A stretch of 64,000 bases of DNA from the NCBI RefSeq assembly GCF_023078275.1, contig NC_062979.1, positions 10,236,502-10,300,501 on the forward strand, written 5' to 3'. Of this stretch, positions 30,560-42,239 are shown one piece after another. A program made the position numbers and the translations under genes. Numbering within the stretch: the first letter of the stretch is position 1; every line of letters begins with the position of its first letter. Source of the stretch: Leguminivora glycinivorella (taxonomy: Eukaryota > Arthropoda > Insecta > Lepidoptera > Tortricidae). The notes under the pieces were generated by a model. It was not told the DNA's origin and did no database searches. It saw only the letters and a list, made by a program, of their open reading frames with translations.

Positions 30560-31248
30560 ATATCTTAAGCTAGAAAGTCAATTGGTACTACTTTAAAATA
30601 TGTTTATACTTCCGAAAAATCAGTTTTTTCGGAAGACGTTTTCAAATTTCGTAGTGGAATAGCTCGTTTAGAATCGTGATTGTGCTGTTAAAAATGTTAT
30701 TTGGGGTAATAAATGATCACAATCCTATTTGTTATATCCTGTACGAGTTAGCTAATACTTTGACATTTTAAGATTTACTTGAAATGGTGGATAAATAACC
30801 TTCCGTATCCTCCCCATTTTTTCGATAAAAAGAGGTTTACATTATGTATTTTTCCTGCGATTCCTGCATTTTTTGTAACTCTTAAATAATATTATCCTAA
30901 ACTAGAACTTCTTATTGACCTATAAAAAAAAAATCATACATATAAGACATACCTTTCTGTCGATAGATATGTTTTTAAAACACCTAAAATTCGAATAAAA
31001 GACACTGTGCTAACGCGAGCCCGCTCAGTCTGCGCCGAGCGCTCGAAGACAACGGACCTGCGTTTGATCGTCCGGCGCACCTAGCTTTCGTAAGCAGCGC
31101 GATAGTTCCGAGAAGTGCCGTAAACTGCGACTAAACAAATCTTGATCCTTTTTACACCTTATGCAATTTTAGCATTCGACATGCTTTTCATATGATTTTG
31201 GATTTTAAGTTATACGTGAAGTTTGTTGAGAGTTTGAATTATTATTAT
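30560..31248. other. Intergenic DNA with a G+C-rich patch
   Basis: An aataaa at 30708-30713 could be the polyadenylation signal of the plus-strand SLC22 transcript. 31010-31110 is locally G+C-rich (cgctcagtctgcgccgagcg) without a recognisable frame. Confidence 0.35.
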
Positions 31249-31649
31249 ACTAGCTTTTACCCGCGGCTTCGCCCGCGTGATAAAAGTATTCATTAAGATT
31301 TTCATTTGGATCCGTAGGGACCGTAGGTTTCTCTGTAGGTATATTTATCTGCGATTATTTCGATTGCACATAATACTTTTGCTTGCAATGATTGTAGAAA
31401 TATTACACATCGACCACAGCGTAGGTAATTCTATATACGCTGGGGAAACCTTTATAAACATCCCAGATAGCCCGTATTTCGACACTATGATCGGTGGGTA
31501 AAAAGTACTTTTTTCTATTATCCCTTACAATTTTTTACATTTTGCTTATACTTATCGCAAACGTAATCTTCAAGCAAGCAAACAACGATCGTCTTAGAGC
31601 ACATTGATTGTAAGAGACCGCCGACCGATTATCCGTATCCCTCTAACGA

Positions 31650-31821
31650 TACCCATATTATCCGTATCCGTATCCGTATCGCTATCGCTATCGCTATCGC
31701 TATCGCTATCGCTATCGCTATCCCTATCGCTATCCCTATCGCTATCCCTATCGCTATCCCTATCGCTTTCCCTATCGCTATCCCTATCGCTATCCCTATC
31801 CCTATCCCTATCCCTATCCCT
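31650..31821. repeat. Hexanucleotide microsatellite
   Basis: About 28 tandem hexamers that grade from tatccg through tatcgc to tatccc along the tract. Both strands stay open (Ser/Leu-Ser or Asp-Arg/Asp-Ser repeats), but that is expected of hexamers and is not evidence for a gene. Confidence 0.95.
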
Positions 31822-31865
31822 TATCAAGATGTTTAATGATATAACACTTTAAGTTCTCGCGCTTT

Positions 31866-31998
31866 GTATAGTCTGTCCGACGGTTTAAGAGCTAAAAGCC
31901 ATAAAACTTGTTACAATGGCATACAATGGTTAACAATAGATGAATAATTAGCTTATCTTTATGGCTTTTGGCTCTTACACCGCCGGACGAACTATACA
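31866..31998. repeat. Foldback MITE
   Basis: The arms gtatagtctgtccgacgg with agagctaaaagccataaa pair with tttatggcttttggctct and ccgccggacgaactatac. Few mismatches, no coding capacity. Confidence 0.8.
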
Positions 31999-32003
31999 CA
32001 TAT

Positions 32004-32295
32004 TTAAAGTCACATACAGGTCGAACGCGATTAATTAACATTACTTTTACCTTTTTTCCCAACGTTTCGGCCAGTTTGCACTGGCCGTGGTCGCGGAAGA
32101 CTGACGTCCCAGCAAAATGTCACCGGAGATGTAAACAACACAAAACTACCCGATATTAATTTATATAAATGTTCGGGGTAGACAAATAATTATAATCTAC
32201 CCGCTTTTAGTTAATGTTTATTTCCCACCATGTTTATTTTAAAGGTAAAAATAATGTTAATTAATCGCGTTCGACCTGTATGTGACTTTAAATAT
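32004..32295. repeat. Foldback MITE with ~40-bp perfect arms
   Basis: The left arm begins tttaaagtcacatacaggtc and continues gaacgcgattaattaac. The right arm is the exact inverse, ending gacctgtatgtgactttaaa. The interior includes caacgtttcggccagtttg, a motif common near lepidopteran foldbacks. Confidence 0.85.
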
Positions 32296-32515
32296 ATGTT
32301 TAACGATTTCTTATCAAGTGCTAAAATATAAAGTTTCATGGTTTTATCATTTAAAGTTAAGAAATCCCATACAAACTTTCAACCTCTTTTTCAACCCCTT
32401 CATCCCTTTTTTTCGAAATAAAAAGTAGCCTATGTTCTGTCTCAGGGTCTAAAGATTGTCTGTTCCAAATTTCATCAAAATCGGTTGCGTGGTTTAAGCG
32501 GGAAAGCGTAACAGA

Positions 32516-32562
32516 CAGACAGACAGACAGACAGAAAGACAGACAGACAGACAGACAGAGTT
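32516..32562. repeat. (acag)n microsatellite
   Basis: About eleven cagacaga-type tetranucleotides with one interruption, within the right end of the split retroposon. Confidence 0.9.
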
Positions 32563-32594
32563 ACTTTCGCATTTATAATATTAGTATGGATTTT

Positions 32595-33490
32595 GGGACC
32601 AGGATGAGGTTCTGGTTCTCATGATGATGGAGTCAGGCAGGAGATGTTCAACAGAACTGCTATTCTACTTATCATAACTCCACCATGTTTGGGCTCATTA
32701 GATTTGGGCTGATGAGGTCCAAGGTCTCATGATGGAGTCAGGAGGTGGTCAACAGAACTGCTATTCTCCTCATCATAACCCCATCATATTTGGGCTCATT
32801 AGATTTGGGCTGACGAGCACCATCGAACTAGATGAGGTCCAAGGTCTCATGACGGGGTCAGGAGGTGGCCAACAGAACTGCTATTCTCCTCATCATAACC
32901 CCATCATGTTCGGGCTCATTAGATTTGGGCTGACGAGCACCATCGAACTAGATGAGGTCCAAGGTCTCATGATGGAGTCAGGAGGTGGTCAACAGAACTG
33001 CTATTCTCCTCATCATAACCCCATCATGTTTGGGCTCATTAGATTTGGGCTGACGAGCACCATCGAACTAGATGAGGTCCAGGGTCTCATGATGGAGTCA
33101 GGAGGTGGTCAACAGAACTGCTATTCTCCTCATCATAACCCCATCATGTTTGGGCTCATTAGATTTGGGCTGACGAGCACCATCGAACTAGATGAGGTCC
33201 AAGGTCTCATGACGGGGTCAGGAGGTGGTCAACAGAACTGCTATTCTCCTCATCATAACCACATCATGTTTGGGCTCATTAGATTTGGGCCGACGAGCAC
33301 CATCGATCTAGACGAAGTCCAAGGTCTCATGATGGAGTCAGGAGGTGGTCAACAGAACTGCTATTCTCCTCATCATAACCCCATCATGTTTGGGCTCATT
33401 AGATTTGGGCCGACGAGCACCATCGAACTAGATGAGGTCCAAGGTCTCATGATGGAGTCAGGAGGTGGTCAACAGAACTGCTATTCTATT
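32595..33490 (+). repeat. 120-bp minisatellite, about seven copies
   Basis: Six near-identical 120-bp units plus degenerate units on the left. Each contains atgatggagtcaggaggtgg, gctattctcctcatcataac, atgtttgggctcattagat and tgacgagcaccatcgaact. Because 120 is a multiple of three, one plus frame stays open through the array (32729-33571, 280 codons, a 40-residue repeat). There is no start context, splice evidence or known domain, so it is called a tandem repeat, not a gene. A diverged sister array is at 52882-53526. Confidence 0.95.
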
Positions 33491-33741
33491 CATAAGACTG
33501 CTTGCACTTACATTGACATTATACTTTACATAATGCTATTAAACCTAATGAAGCGTTGTTTTATTACCTAAATCTCAAAACCCTCTAAATAAAATATGTA
33601 TAGTAAGGAAGGAGCAAAAATTTAACCGCAGGCTTTCCAAATCGACGATGTTTGATCAGCTACTTTTAGAACGAACATGTACATAATTTGATTTTCACCC
33701 TTTCAAATGTTTCTAAGACGCAATGTTTTGCACAGGTCACG
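33491..33741. other. Intergenic DNA, nothing recognised
   Basis: Short spacer between the minisatellite and the hAT-like element. Confidence 0.35.
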
Positions 33742-36465
33742 TAGGGTTTGCAATCCGGATATTCGAATATCCGAATTATTCGAATATCCGCCAATATTTT
33801 TATCCGAAAATATTCGAATAATCCAAGTGAAATTATCCGGATAAACGGATAATTTCTATAAACATTATTTTTTATTTATAAGTAATATATTTAATAGATA
33901 GACGTTACTGAAACCAATTTCGATCAATTCTTAATACGGACAATGTTATTGCTAACAAGTTAACACCTATTTATCTTCAAAATCAAACTAATATTTACAA
34001 AACAAAGAAAGCCTTCGTGGACAAGAAGTAAGCAAAATGCCTCACCCCACGCACTCAGTTCTTATCAAATATTCTATTAATTGGATGATTTAAAAAAAAA
34101 ACAGAAAAACGTTCAAGTATTATTTTTTAATATGAAAATGAAAATGAAATATTTATTTTTCAAGTAGGCATATTACAATGCGCATATGAACGTCAAATAA
34201 AGCTACGCCGGCTCTAACCCTACGCCTTAGCCTCGAGAAGATTTCAGTCCCCCCTCAGTTGGGAAACGAAAACGTTACCCCAACCTACTTACATTACTAC
34301 TAATAGCTAACGTGAAGTTATCTGTAAAACCGTACTTAATAAGGGAGATTTATACCTAAATTTCCTGGTCCCTTGTTTTTTTGAAATTGAAATTTAGCGC
34401 CTCACTCCGAATTTAGCTGTTATCAGTTCCATGGCAATTAAGTACGCCAGAATTCCCTCCACTTCACTAAGAAATATAAGGCATTTTCCTTTTAAGTCCT
34501 TAGTTACATGCATACAGAAAAATCGGTCTAATTACTACTTTTACTTTGAAACCTTAGTCGATCTACTGCTCAGCTTGGAAACTATAACCCATAAAATCGC
34601 TGCCGAGCAATTTGAGGCGTTTTGGATTTGAATATTTAAATAAGTTCGCCTTTGTACCTCCTCCTTCTTCATTCTTTTAAATTTTATGTCTTGTATATTT
34701 TATGTTGGTGGTCCAATAAAGAATTTACTTAATCACTTATTTATCACCTCTCCCCTTCCATTGGTACTTTGGTACCAGCCACTGTGCAACTAAGGTCTAA
34801 AATGATCCACACCTGGACTGGATAGGAAGTGTTTTCGACTAATTGGTCTTCTCTTTTTTTGGTTATTCTGTTTTGAACGAGTACCTATATCTTTCCTCAT
34901 TCCTGTTCTAAGACCCTAACTAGGACGCTTTTGTTTAGAGCCTACGAAAAGAGTTTTCAACTTTTTATATTAAGTATCCGATCCGGACCAAGATGGCATC
35001 TGGTACGGGCGTAAGCATTTATGCAAATGACTAGTATCAGCATGGGCAATTACTACAGTGGTAGTATCAGCATGGGTCAATTATGCCACTGTCTTTCGAG
35101 CCGAGACATACGCAATAATTACCTGTGTACATAAGAATATAGTTAAACAAACCCAAGAAAAGAATATCTATATACTCAGCGACAGTCAGGCGGCACTCAA
35201 AGCCTTCACATCGCCCAGAGTTGACTCTAGACTGGTATTAAACGGCATCCAAGCTCTTAACAAGCTTGGAAGGCAAAACAAGCTGCAACTGGTATAGATA
35301 CCGGGACACGAAGGCTTCATTGGCAATGAAAATGCTGATGAACTTGCCAAGGCCAGGTCTGAAGACCACGTCACAAGGAACCTTTAAAACGGCTATGAAA
35401 TACCATACAAAGGCTAATCACCAACAAGAGTAGGATGCCCTGGTAGGTCTGAAGCATTCAAAGCTCTTTATGCGGAGGGTAGAATCTGGATGGAGCAAAA
35501 AGCTAGGAAAGCTAGGCAAAAGACAACTCCAAATTATAACGGGGGTGTTCACAGGCCATTACGGGATCAAAGGAATTTTGGCCAAGATGGGACACGCTGA
35601 CTACACAGATTGTCGCATGTGCGGCAAAGAGGAAGAGACCATCAGACATCTAATGTGTGAATGTCACGCCCTCGCCAGACAAAGAATGAAGAACTTTGAA
35701 GCAGGCTACCTAGTATCAAAGGACATCAGAGAGCTACCCATGAGCCTCATCATCCGATACGTGGAGATAGTCGAGAAGCTCCTGAATAGCTGAAGGATCT
35801 TACAATCGAAGGGGGTAATTGCACAAAAGATCCCGATGGGTCGAAGTGTATCCGTACGGGCCCCCGTAGATTTAAGATAAGATGAGTATCCGATCCGATC
35901 GAGCGGAGGACCGACTCCTATACATTCTCGAAATCTTTGATTTCTGCCTTTGACATCCTTCCTATATCCGATATCGGATCGGATAATATGACAACGCTGT
36001 ATGGCCCTATAACCATCATCATGCCCAATGATGTTGTCTCACGTTCCACTCTACACAAGCCATCCTTTCTACCATCCATTTCCAAGGTAAAGGTGTTGTC
36101 AGAAAAACTTCTCGTTATACCTAACACCTAACTTATCACTACTACTAACTGTCTTATATCAACAGCTCACTATCTGATTGCAAGATTCTAGTCATAAAAG
36201 TAAAGATAGAGAGCTAGGTGTGTTTTAATTTTTTACAGTTTGCTGATTTACGCAAAAAATAAATAAAAATGTAGGTAAATTTCGCATTATGGCGCTCATC
36301 TATCTCAGCCGTTATCAATTCCACGCTTATACGCACCTGTAACATTAATTTTGTTCCATTTAATAAATTATCCGAAATTATCCGAATTATTCGAATATTC
36401 GAATAATAAAAATTGTATTATCCGAATTATTCGAATATTAAAAATCCGTCGGATAATGCAAACTC
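33742..36465. mobile_element. hAT-like element with nested LINE debris
   Basis: The left end is tagggtttgcaatccggata, followed by many attcgaatatccg motifs (33756-33850). The same motifs recur at 36360-36450, before a right end ccgtcggataatgcaaactc. Terminal gggtttgca/tgcaaactc and subterminal short repeats fit a hAT transposon. Tcacg flanks both sides, but an exact 8-bp duplication cannot be shown. The inside holds an interspersed repeat (34125-34330) and an RNase H-bearing LINE fragment. No transposase is recognised. Confidence 0.6.
34985..35795 (+). pseudogene. LINE ORF2 fragment: RNase H and C-terminus
   Basis: 35058-35297 reads TVFRAETYAIITCVHKN then IYILSDSQAALKAF, the E and D motifs of RNase H. 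After an in-frame TAG it continues PGHEGFIGNENADELAKARS, the C-terminal RNase H motif. 35470-35793 adds a tail with CRMCGKEEETIRHLMCECHA (C-x2-C-x8-H-x4-C-type cluster) seen downstream of RNase H in I/LOA/R1-type LINEs. The TAG and a shift between 35297 and 35470 disable it. The upstream reverse transcriptase is missing. Confidence 0.85.
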
Positions 36466-36680
36466 TCACGTCATGCACAGTTAAACTGTGGAATGAATTG
36501 TTGCCAGCGGTATTTCCGGACCGATGCGACCTTCAAACCTTCAAGAAAACAACGTACATCCATCTTAAAGGCCGGCAACGCACCAACACTTCTGGTGCTT
36601 CGGGTGTCCATAGCCGGCAGTGATCGCTTACCATCAGGCAACTTGTCTGCTCGTTTGCCTCCTATCCCATAAAAAAAACG
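36466..36680 (+). pseudogene. CR1/Jockey-type LINE 3' end
   Basis: The frame SCTVKLWNELLPAVFPD ... LQTFKKTTYIHLKGRQRT is the usual end of a reverse transcriptase in CR1/Jockey-type LINEs. It is followed by the familiar 3' tail ccatagccggcagtgatcgc, ttaccatcaggcaacttg, ctcgtttgcctcctatccc and an A-rich end. Only the terminus is present. Confidence 0.75.
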
Positions 36681-36689
36681 TTTAATAAT

Positions 36690-37420
36690 TTTTAAGAAAA
36701 AAAAACCGCCGCCTTTTGGGTTCTGACGAAAGCTACTTGCGAATGTTGGATTATGTACAAATACATACATACAATCACGCCTGTATCCCATAAAGGGGTA
36801 GGCAGAGCACATGTAGAAATGTGTAGGTATTTTTTAAAACTGCTTTTAATGCTTTAATTATTAAATTTTTTAAATCGGTCCAGTAACGACGGAGATATCG
36901 AGGAACAAACAAAAAAAAACAGACGAATTGAGAACCGTCCTTCCTTGAGAGATTTGAGGCGATGGTTAAAAAGTGACACAACATCATGAGCAGTTCCACT
37001 GCACCAAATGTCACTATTCTGGACGTAAGTGCATGCTGTTCTTATAAAAATATGAAAGTCACTATAACTGTGCCGTTTAGATTTAGGGAGTTCCGGTCTG
37101 ACCATCATCAACAGTTCCACTGCACCAAATGTCATTGTTCCGTACGTAAATGCATGCTATTCATATAAAAACACAAAAATCGCTATATGTATGCCTTTCA
37201 GACTTGAGGAGTTCCCTGGATTTCTCCAGGATCCCATCATCAGAACTGGGTTCTGATAAAAATGGGACCAATCAGTATGCATATACATTCAATAAAAAAA
37301 CAGAAATCACTATTAAACTATTCTCTAATTTCAAGTTCCTAACTAAAATTTTCCTAATAAAAAAAAACAAATTGATCCCGATACAAACTTTCACCCCCTT
37401 TTTCCCTCTACTAGGGGTGT
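36690..37420. repeat. Rearranged relative of the 24.5-kb TIR element
   Basis: aaaaaccgccgccttttggg and gaggcgatggttaaaaag are its inverted ends (36705-36975). Two tandem units (ccactgcaccaaatgtca twice) and the terminal module tctccaggatcccatcatc follow. A fragment cacgcctgtatcccataaag (36778-36800) is an inserted retroposon piece. Confidence 0.65.
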
Positions 37421-37804
37421 AAATTTTCATAATCGATTCTTATCTCTTCGAAATTTTGTTAATGCAATCTATACAAATTTCGACTTTCTAGCTTTCGTAG
37501 TTTCGGCTCAGCGGTGTTGGTTGTTGAATCAATCAATTAGGAAACCTGTATTTATATATGTATATGTAGACTACTATACTTTTACTACATTCATACACCT
37601 TATTTACTACTACCATACCATGAACAGGAAATTCCCCGTATAAAATTGAAAATTATGTTATTACCAATTTAATTCAAAACTATCAAGATTATTTGTGTCG
37701 GCGTTGAAACGCGCGTCGAGTTGCAGGTGCTCGCGTACCGAGCGCCAACGCCATCTATCGATGGCCGTTTCGTGAAATTGATGAGCGCTCTAAGGAATAA
37801 GGAG

Positions 37805-38745
37805 TCTTAAATATCTCGAGAACTACTTATGCTATCGATATGAAATTTGGAATAGTTATAAACATTGTGAACCTGTACAAGGTGAAAGATTTTTTTTTAA
37901 TTAATTAATATAAATGATAGAAAATGGCCAAAATGAAAGGGGGGCAAACTGAAAATTTCAAGTAACTAGGTCAAGTGGGGTATCGTTAGAAAGAGCTCAA
38001 ACTGTACATATCAAAACTATTTTTTATAATTTTTTGGTTGTGGAAAAAAAATGTTTTTAGAAGGAAAATGTAAAAAAAAACCGTCCCCCCCCCCCCCCCC
38101 CCCCCCCCTTATCTCCGAAGTTTACCAACATAAATATATGAAATTTTCACCAAACATGGCTATTATAATGAATATTACAGGAAAAATAAAATCATATACG
38201 TATCTTGAAAACTTTTTTTTTTATTTATAAAAAACCTTTCAGATTTACATTTTAAATTTCAACACCCTTGCGGGTGTTTATTGTACCTGTATTTTTTAAC
38301 AAAACAACAATGAAATTACCTGCTTTCAAATAGAGGCAAAATGGTTAAAATCGGTTCACGCAATAAACAATTATTCCATAAAAATCATCCTCCATACTAG
38401 CTCGCGCGCATTAGTTTACTCAATTTGCCGATAGATGTCGCTGTACGTTGAACGCTCATTTCCTTCATCGCGTTTTTCCTGATATAATGAGGTCGGTTCA
38501 GGAGCGTTCTTGCGACATGTCGTAAGTCGTAAACTATTGAAGTCGAATAGTCTTGATTTTATTTGGACGTTGTCTAACAATAAAATTGTATATTAAAATA
38601 TTACTTGTTATGTGGGAAATTGAGTCTTGAGGGATTTAGTCAAATCTGTAGAGTTCTATGAATAACATTTTGATGATTCAACTATTGAAAGTTTGTACGG
38701 AACCCTCGGTGAGCGAGTCCGACTCGCGCTTGACCGGTTTTTTTT
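37805..38745 (-). repeat. Family B repeat, copy 2, with a 24-bp C run
   Basis: Reverse-oriented: it ends tacggaaccctcggtgagcg, cgcgcttgaccggtttt. It contains a run of 24 C at 38085-38108, where the copy at 4926 has only an eight-base run. The right-end microsatellite is missing. 37690-37790 upstream is G+C-richer and unassigned. Confidence 0.75.
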
Positions 38746-38867
38746 TTATTTGTGCCCTGAAAGTCCTGAAACACTCGATACGCAACATTCATTTGCGGAT
38801 CTCTCTTACTCGGGCATCAATGTATAGCTCCAGTTAACTACATTGCGCCCCGCCCTTTTATAAGTAT

Positions 38868-39294
38868 TTTCCCCTCACTAGCTCGGAAACACGTGTTTTG
38901 TCCTTTAATACCAGCGGGTAAAAACGCATTTTATCCACTAGTGGGTAAAGTAATTTGACCTTGAATAAAGTCAAATTAACTGTTTTAAAATGGATAAAAG
39001 TAGGTGAATCTAGTAAGTAGTAGTATTTACCACCTGTGGAACTACTGGAAGCAGTGATAAACGTATTTTTTGCGTTGTAGTTTCCTCGCTATAGTGAGAG
39101 GAAAAGTTTTGTGTTACACTCGGGTGCAAATGTATTTTACTTCTCGTGTGTTAAAAAACTCGCAAGTTCAGGATTCTATTCTTGAACCACTCGCTTCGCT
39201 CGTGGTTCAACTATAGAATCCTTTCACTTGCTCGTTTTTCAATTCCACACTCGGCGTTAAAATACAACTTTGCCCCCTTGTATAACAAATAACT
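38868..39294 (+). repeat. Family A repeat, copy 3
   Basis: Full-length, tttcccctcactagctcgg to gtataacaaataacta. Forms a tail-to-tail pair with the next copy. Confidence 0.85.
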
Positions 39295-39537
39295 ATTGTT
39301 ATACAAGGGTGCAAAGTTGTATTTTAAAACCGCGTGTGGAATTTAAAAACGAGCAAGTGAAAGGATTCTATAGTTGAACCACGAGCGAAGCGAGTGGTTC
39401 AACTATACAATCCTGAACTTGGTGAGTTTTTTGTTACACCCGTGTGTAACACACTACAGCGAGGAAATTACAACGCAAAAAAAAACGCGTTTATCACTGC
39501 TTCCAGTAGTTCCACAGGTGGTAAATAAATAGTATTT
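39295..39537 (-). repeat. Family A repeat, copy 4 (truncated), tail to tail with copy 3
   Basis: Starts ttgttatacaagggtgcaaa and stops at ccacaggtggtaaata, so only about the distal half is present. With copy 3 it makes a hairpin of about 240-bp arms. Confidence 0.85.
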
Positions 39538-39814
39538 TATGCAACTGGCGTTTAAGTGAGGACAAAAAAGTCGAGTGGCGTGAGTAACAATTTGAGGCGA
39601 AGCCGAAAAATGTTAATAAAGACGCCACGAGTATTTTTTGACTCAGTTAAACACCGTTGCATACAATACTTTTTCTACGACCATGCACTTACTTTTTAAT
39701 AGTTTTCTAGAATAACTTTCGTGAAATTCACACTATTTCCTGTATTTTGATGCGTCGGCCTCCCCTCTGTTCCTGCACTCACCCTGTCGCTCGCACTCCC
39801 CCGCGACGTCGCCA
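39538..39814. other. Intergenic DNA, unassigned
   Basis: About 39545-39670 is bounded by actggcgtttaag and taaacaccgttgcat-like sequence and may be repeat debris. Nothing is coding. Confidence 0.35.
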
Positions 39815-39921
39815 GCCCCCGGCGCCCCGCGCACCCACGCTATATCCATTAAAGGCTTCCTAACAATGCTTTAAGAGCTATATCGTATGCGTGGGTGCGC
39901 GGGGCGCCGGGCGGGGGCGGG
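39815..39921. repeat. G+C-rich palindrome
   Basis: cccccggcgccccgcgcacc with cacgctatat pairs with atat...gcgtggg, tgcgcggggcgccgggc and ggggg. The arms are about 35-40 bp and strongly G+C-rich, in contrast to surroundings. Confidence 0.8.
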
Positions 39922-39994
39922 CATCTTTTATGTAGGGTTTTAACGATCTATGCACGACACTGTAAATGACGAATAACACGGGAGTAGGAAAACA

Positions 39995-40424
39995 TCTTTT
40001 CCCCTCACTAGCTCGGAAACACGTGTTTTGTCCATTAATACTAGCGGGTAAAAACGCATTTTACCCACTAGTGGGTAAAGTAATTTGACCTTGAATAAAG
40101 TCGTTAATTTGCTTTAAAATTGATGAAAGTAGGTGAATCCAGTAATAAAGATGATTTACCACCTGTGGAACTACTGGAAGCAGTGATAAACGCATTTTTT
40201 GCGTTGTAGTTTCCTCGCTATAGCGAGGGGAAAAGTTTTGTGTTACACTCGGGTGCAAATGTATTTTACTTCTCGTGTGTTAAAAAACTCGCAAGTTCAG
40301 GATTCTATTCTCGAACCACTCGCTTCGCTCGTGGTTCAACTATATAATCCTTTCACTTGCTCGTTTTTCAATTCCACACTCGGCGTTAAAATACAATTTT
40401 GCCCCCTTGTATAACAAATAACTA
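39995..40424 (+). repeat. Family A repeat, copy 5
   Basis: Near full-length, cttttcccctcactagctcg to gtataacaaataacta. Its adenine/thymine-rich end joins copy 6. Confidence 0.85.
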
Positions 40425-40575
40425 TTATCACTAGATTAATCCACTTTTATCAATTTTAAAGCAGAACATTTGGCTATATTCAAGGTCAAATTACTTTATC
40501 CACTAGTGGATAAAATGCGTTTTCACCCGCTGGTATTAAAGGACAAAACGCTAACGAGCTAGTGAGGGGAAAAAC
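40425..40575 (-). repeat. Family A repeat, copy 6 (fragment)
   Basis: Runs from ttatcactagattaatcc to ggacaaaacgctaacgagc, tagtgagggg. It is the proximal third of the repeat in reverse, giving a second tail-to-tail arrangement with copy 5. Confidence 0.8.
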
Positions 40576-41884
40576 AATATTTAGTACTTCACATCCTGTT
40601 TCTCCTCCAGATTATCTAAGCCCCTGCGCTGGGCGACGCAGAAGACTCACTCGCCGTCTCGCGAAGAGATTGAGCTTCGTAACCTGTCGTTCGGCAGCAC
40701 TCGCGCCCGTGTCGCGTCGAGCACAACTTCAGAGCATGCGCCTGCGCGGCCCATTGGCTGCGCGACGCTGTGGCGCGCCATCTATCGCTTGTTTTGTAGA
40801 AATAAATAATATAAAAACAACCGCATCCTTTATTTACGCATCGCGAAATTAGTAATTCTATTTATAAGGCGCGGAAAGGGCACGCAGAGTCGTAGAATCG
40901 TAGAATGATCCCATAAGTTTAATGATTATTCTCTTTTTGCGCACTTTATGTTGTGATGTGTTTTCATTTCAATAATCAAATCAAACGAATACACTGCTGA
41001 CAAAGGTATTTGACCCACCTAACCTTGACACATGTATGTATGTGTTGATAAGTGCCCATGATATGACACGACGCGAGTTTATATATGTACCTACAGGTCA
41101 CTTAGTCTCGGTTAGGTACTCTAAATATCAGTTTTAATGTAGGTAATCATGTTACACATACATAATATATAATTATTATGTCAGTTACATTGTATTTACA
41201 TAGATAAGTTCGCGAAGGCAACTCCTTGTGAGCTTGTAGTACCAAAGCAAATAGTTTTATAGTAAACTGTGAATTGTACTTATTACATTCTTACGTCCTC
41301 TGTTACGTTAATATTTCTAGCTAAATTACCTATATAAATAAGTCTAGACCCGTATTGATCAATTATTGTAACACAAATAGGGACCAGTCACCTAATAAAC
41401 GTCAATCATTGGTTAGTTTACCCTACTAAGATATAACAACACAAGTCAACTATGTCACTTTGCACGTCTCGTCTCAAGTAGAGCGCATACTTCGCTGTCT
41501 TCGCAATGCTTGTGAGTTCCGCCATACCATGGATTAGGGAAGACTGAAAATAGCATAGCTAACGAACAGTAGATTAGCCGACCTACTTAAGTAAACTGTT
41601 TCTTGGACACTTACGTAGGTGTATCTGTCCTCTTTTCGTTACGTCCACTGACTGTCCATTGTTATGTTTCGCGAATTTATAGAACCCGTTCTCCATTGAA
41701 TATTTTCATCATCTGACTGACACTTTTGTGGACACGTACAAGTACATAGTACGTACATACTTGCTGCAATATTGTAGTATTTATTGCAGTAACTATCTAA
41801 AGGGTCATACGATCGGCCGACACATAATTATGTCACATACCTACTTACTTGTGTCTGCTTTGGTTTGAGCGAGAACGACATAAT
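40576..41884. other. Noncoding DNA with a G+C-rich patch at 40615-40790
   Basis: The patch has cgcctgcgcggcccattggc and an open but unrecognised frame. It then returns to A+T-rich sequence with aataaata. It might be an old promoter or repeat. The remainder shows nothing. Confidence 0.35.
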
Positions 41885-42132
41885 AATTAAGGGACTGACA
41901 AAGCCTATACAAAAAGGCGTACCCCTGAAATATATGGGCTTTTTAGGCTTAAAACTAGATGGCGCTGTCTCGCAGCCTGGAAGTGGTAAAAATCATATTT
42001 TTCCCAAATTAGTTTGCGTGTTTTTATTTTTTATAAATCTGTAGGCATCATCAATGTAGTTATGATAGTATTTAATAGGTAGCGCTAAAAAATCGAGGTA
42101 CGATTCTTAGTATGAAGATTGTAAATCCTATA
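41885..42132 (-). repeat. Family C interspersed repeat, copy 3
   Basis: Reverse-oriented match to 8991-9290, with gcgctgtctcgcagcctgg and ggcatcatcaatgtagttat. Confidence 0.7.
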
Positions 42133-42239
42133 TACTTAATAATCCGTACTTTGAGTTTGTATCTAGAGATACATATGTACCTATATACAATGCCCATAAG
42201 CTTCAACCATATTTGACACCATCACTAGATTCAACAGCA

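Larger units (their letters stand above)
31249..32588 (+). repeat. Split retroposon (ttgcccgcggcttcgct type)
   Basis: The left piece begins tagcttttacccgcggcttc. The right piece (about 32380-32588) holds aaaaagtagcctatgttctg, atcaaaatcggttgcgtgg and the terminus tttataatattagtatggat. A hexanucleotide microsatellite and two foldback MITEs lie between the pieces. Confidence 0.55.

Noticed and set aside
31650..31821. Interstitial telomere repeat
   Set aside because: The insect telomere unit is TTAGG; these hexamers do not match it.
31594..31852. Long Asp/Arg/Ser and Ser/Leu repeat frames on both strands
   Set aside because: They are translations of the hexanucleotide microsatellite; any stop-free hexamer gives this.
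32595..33490. CRISPR-like array
   Set aside because: The units are directly adjacent with no unique spacers, and the DNA is clearly eukaryotic.
40562..40852. 96-codon G+C-rich frame as a gene
   Set aside because: It begins in a family A repeat, has no domain or splice boundaries, and its codon pattern is only high-G+C.
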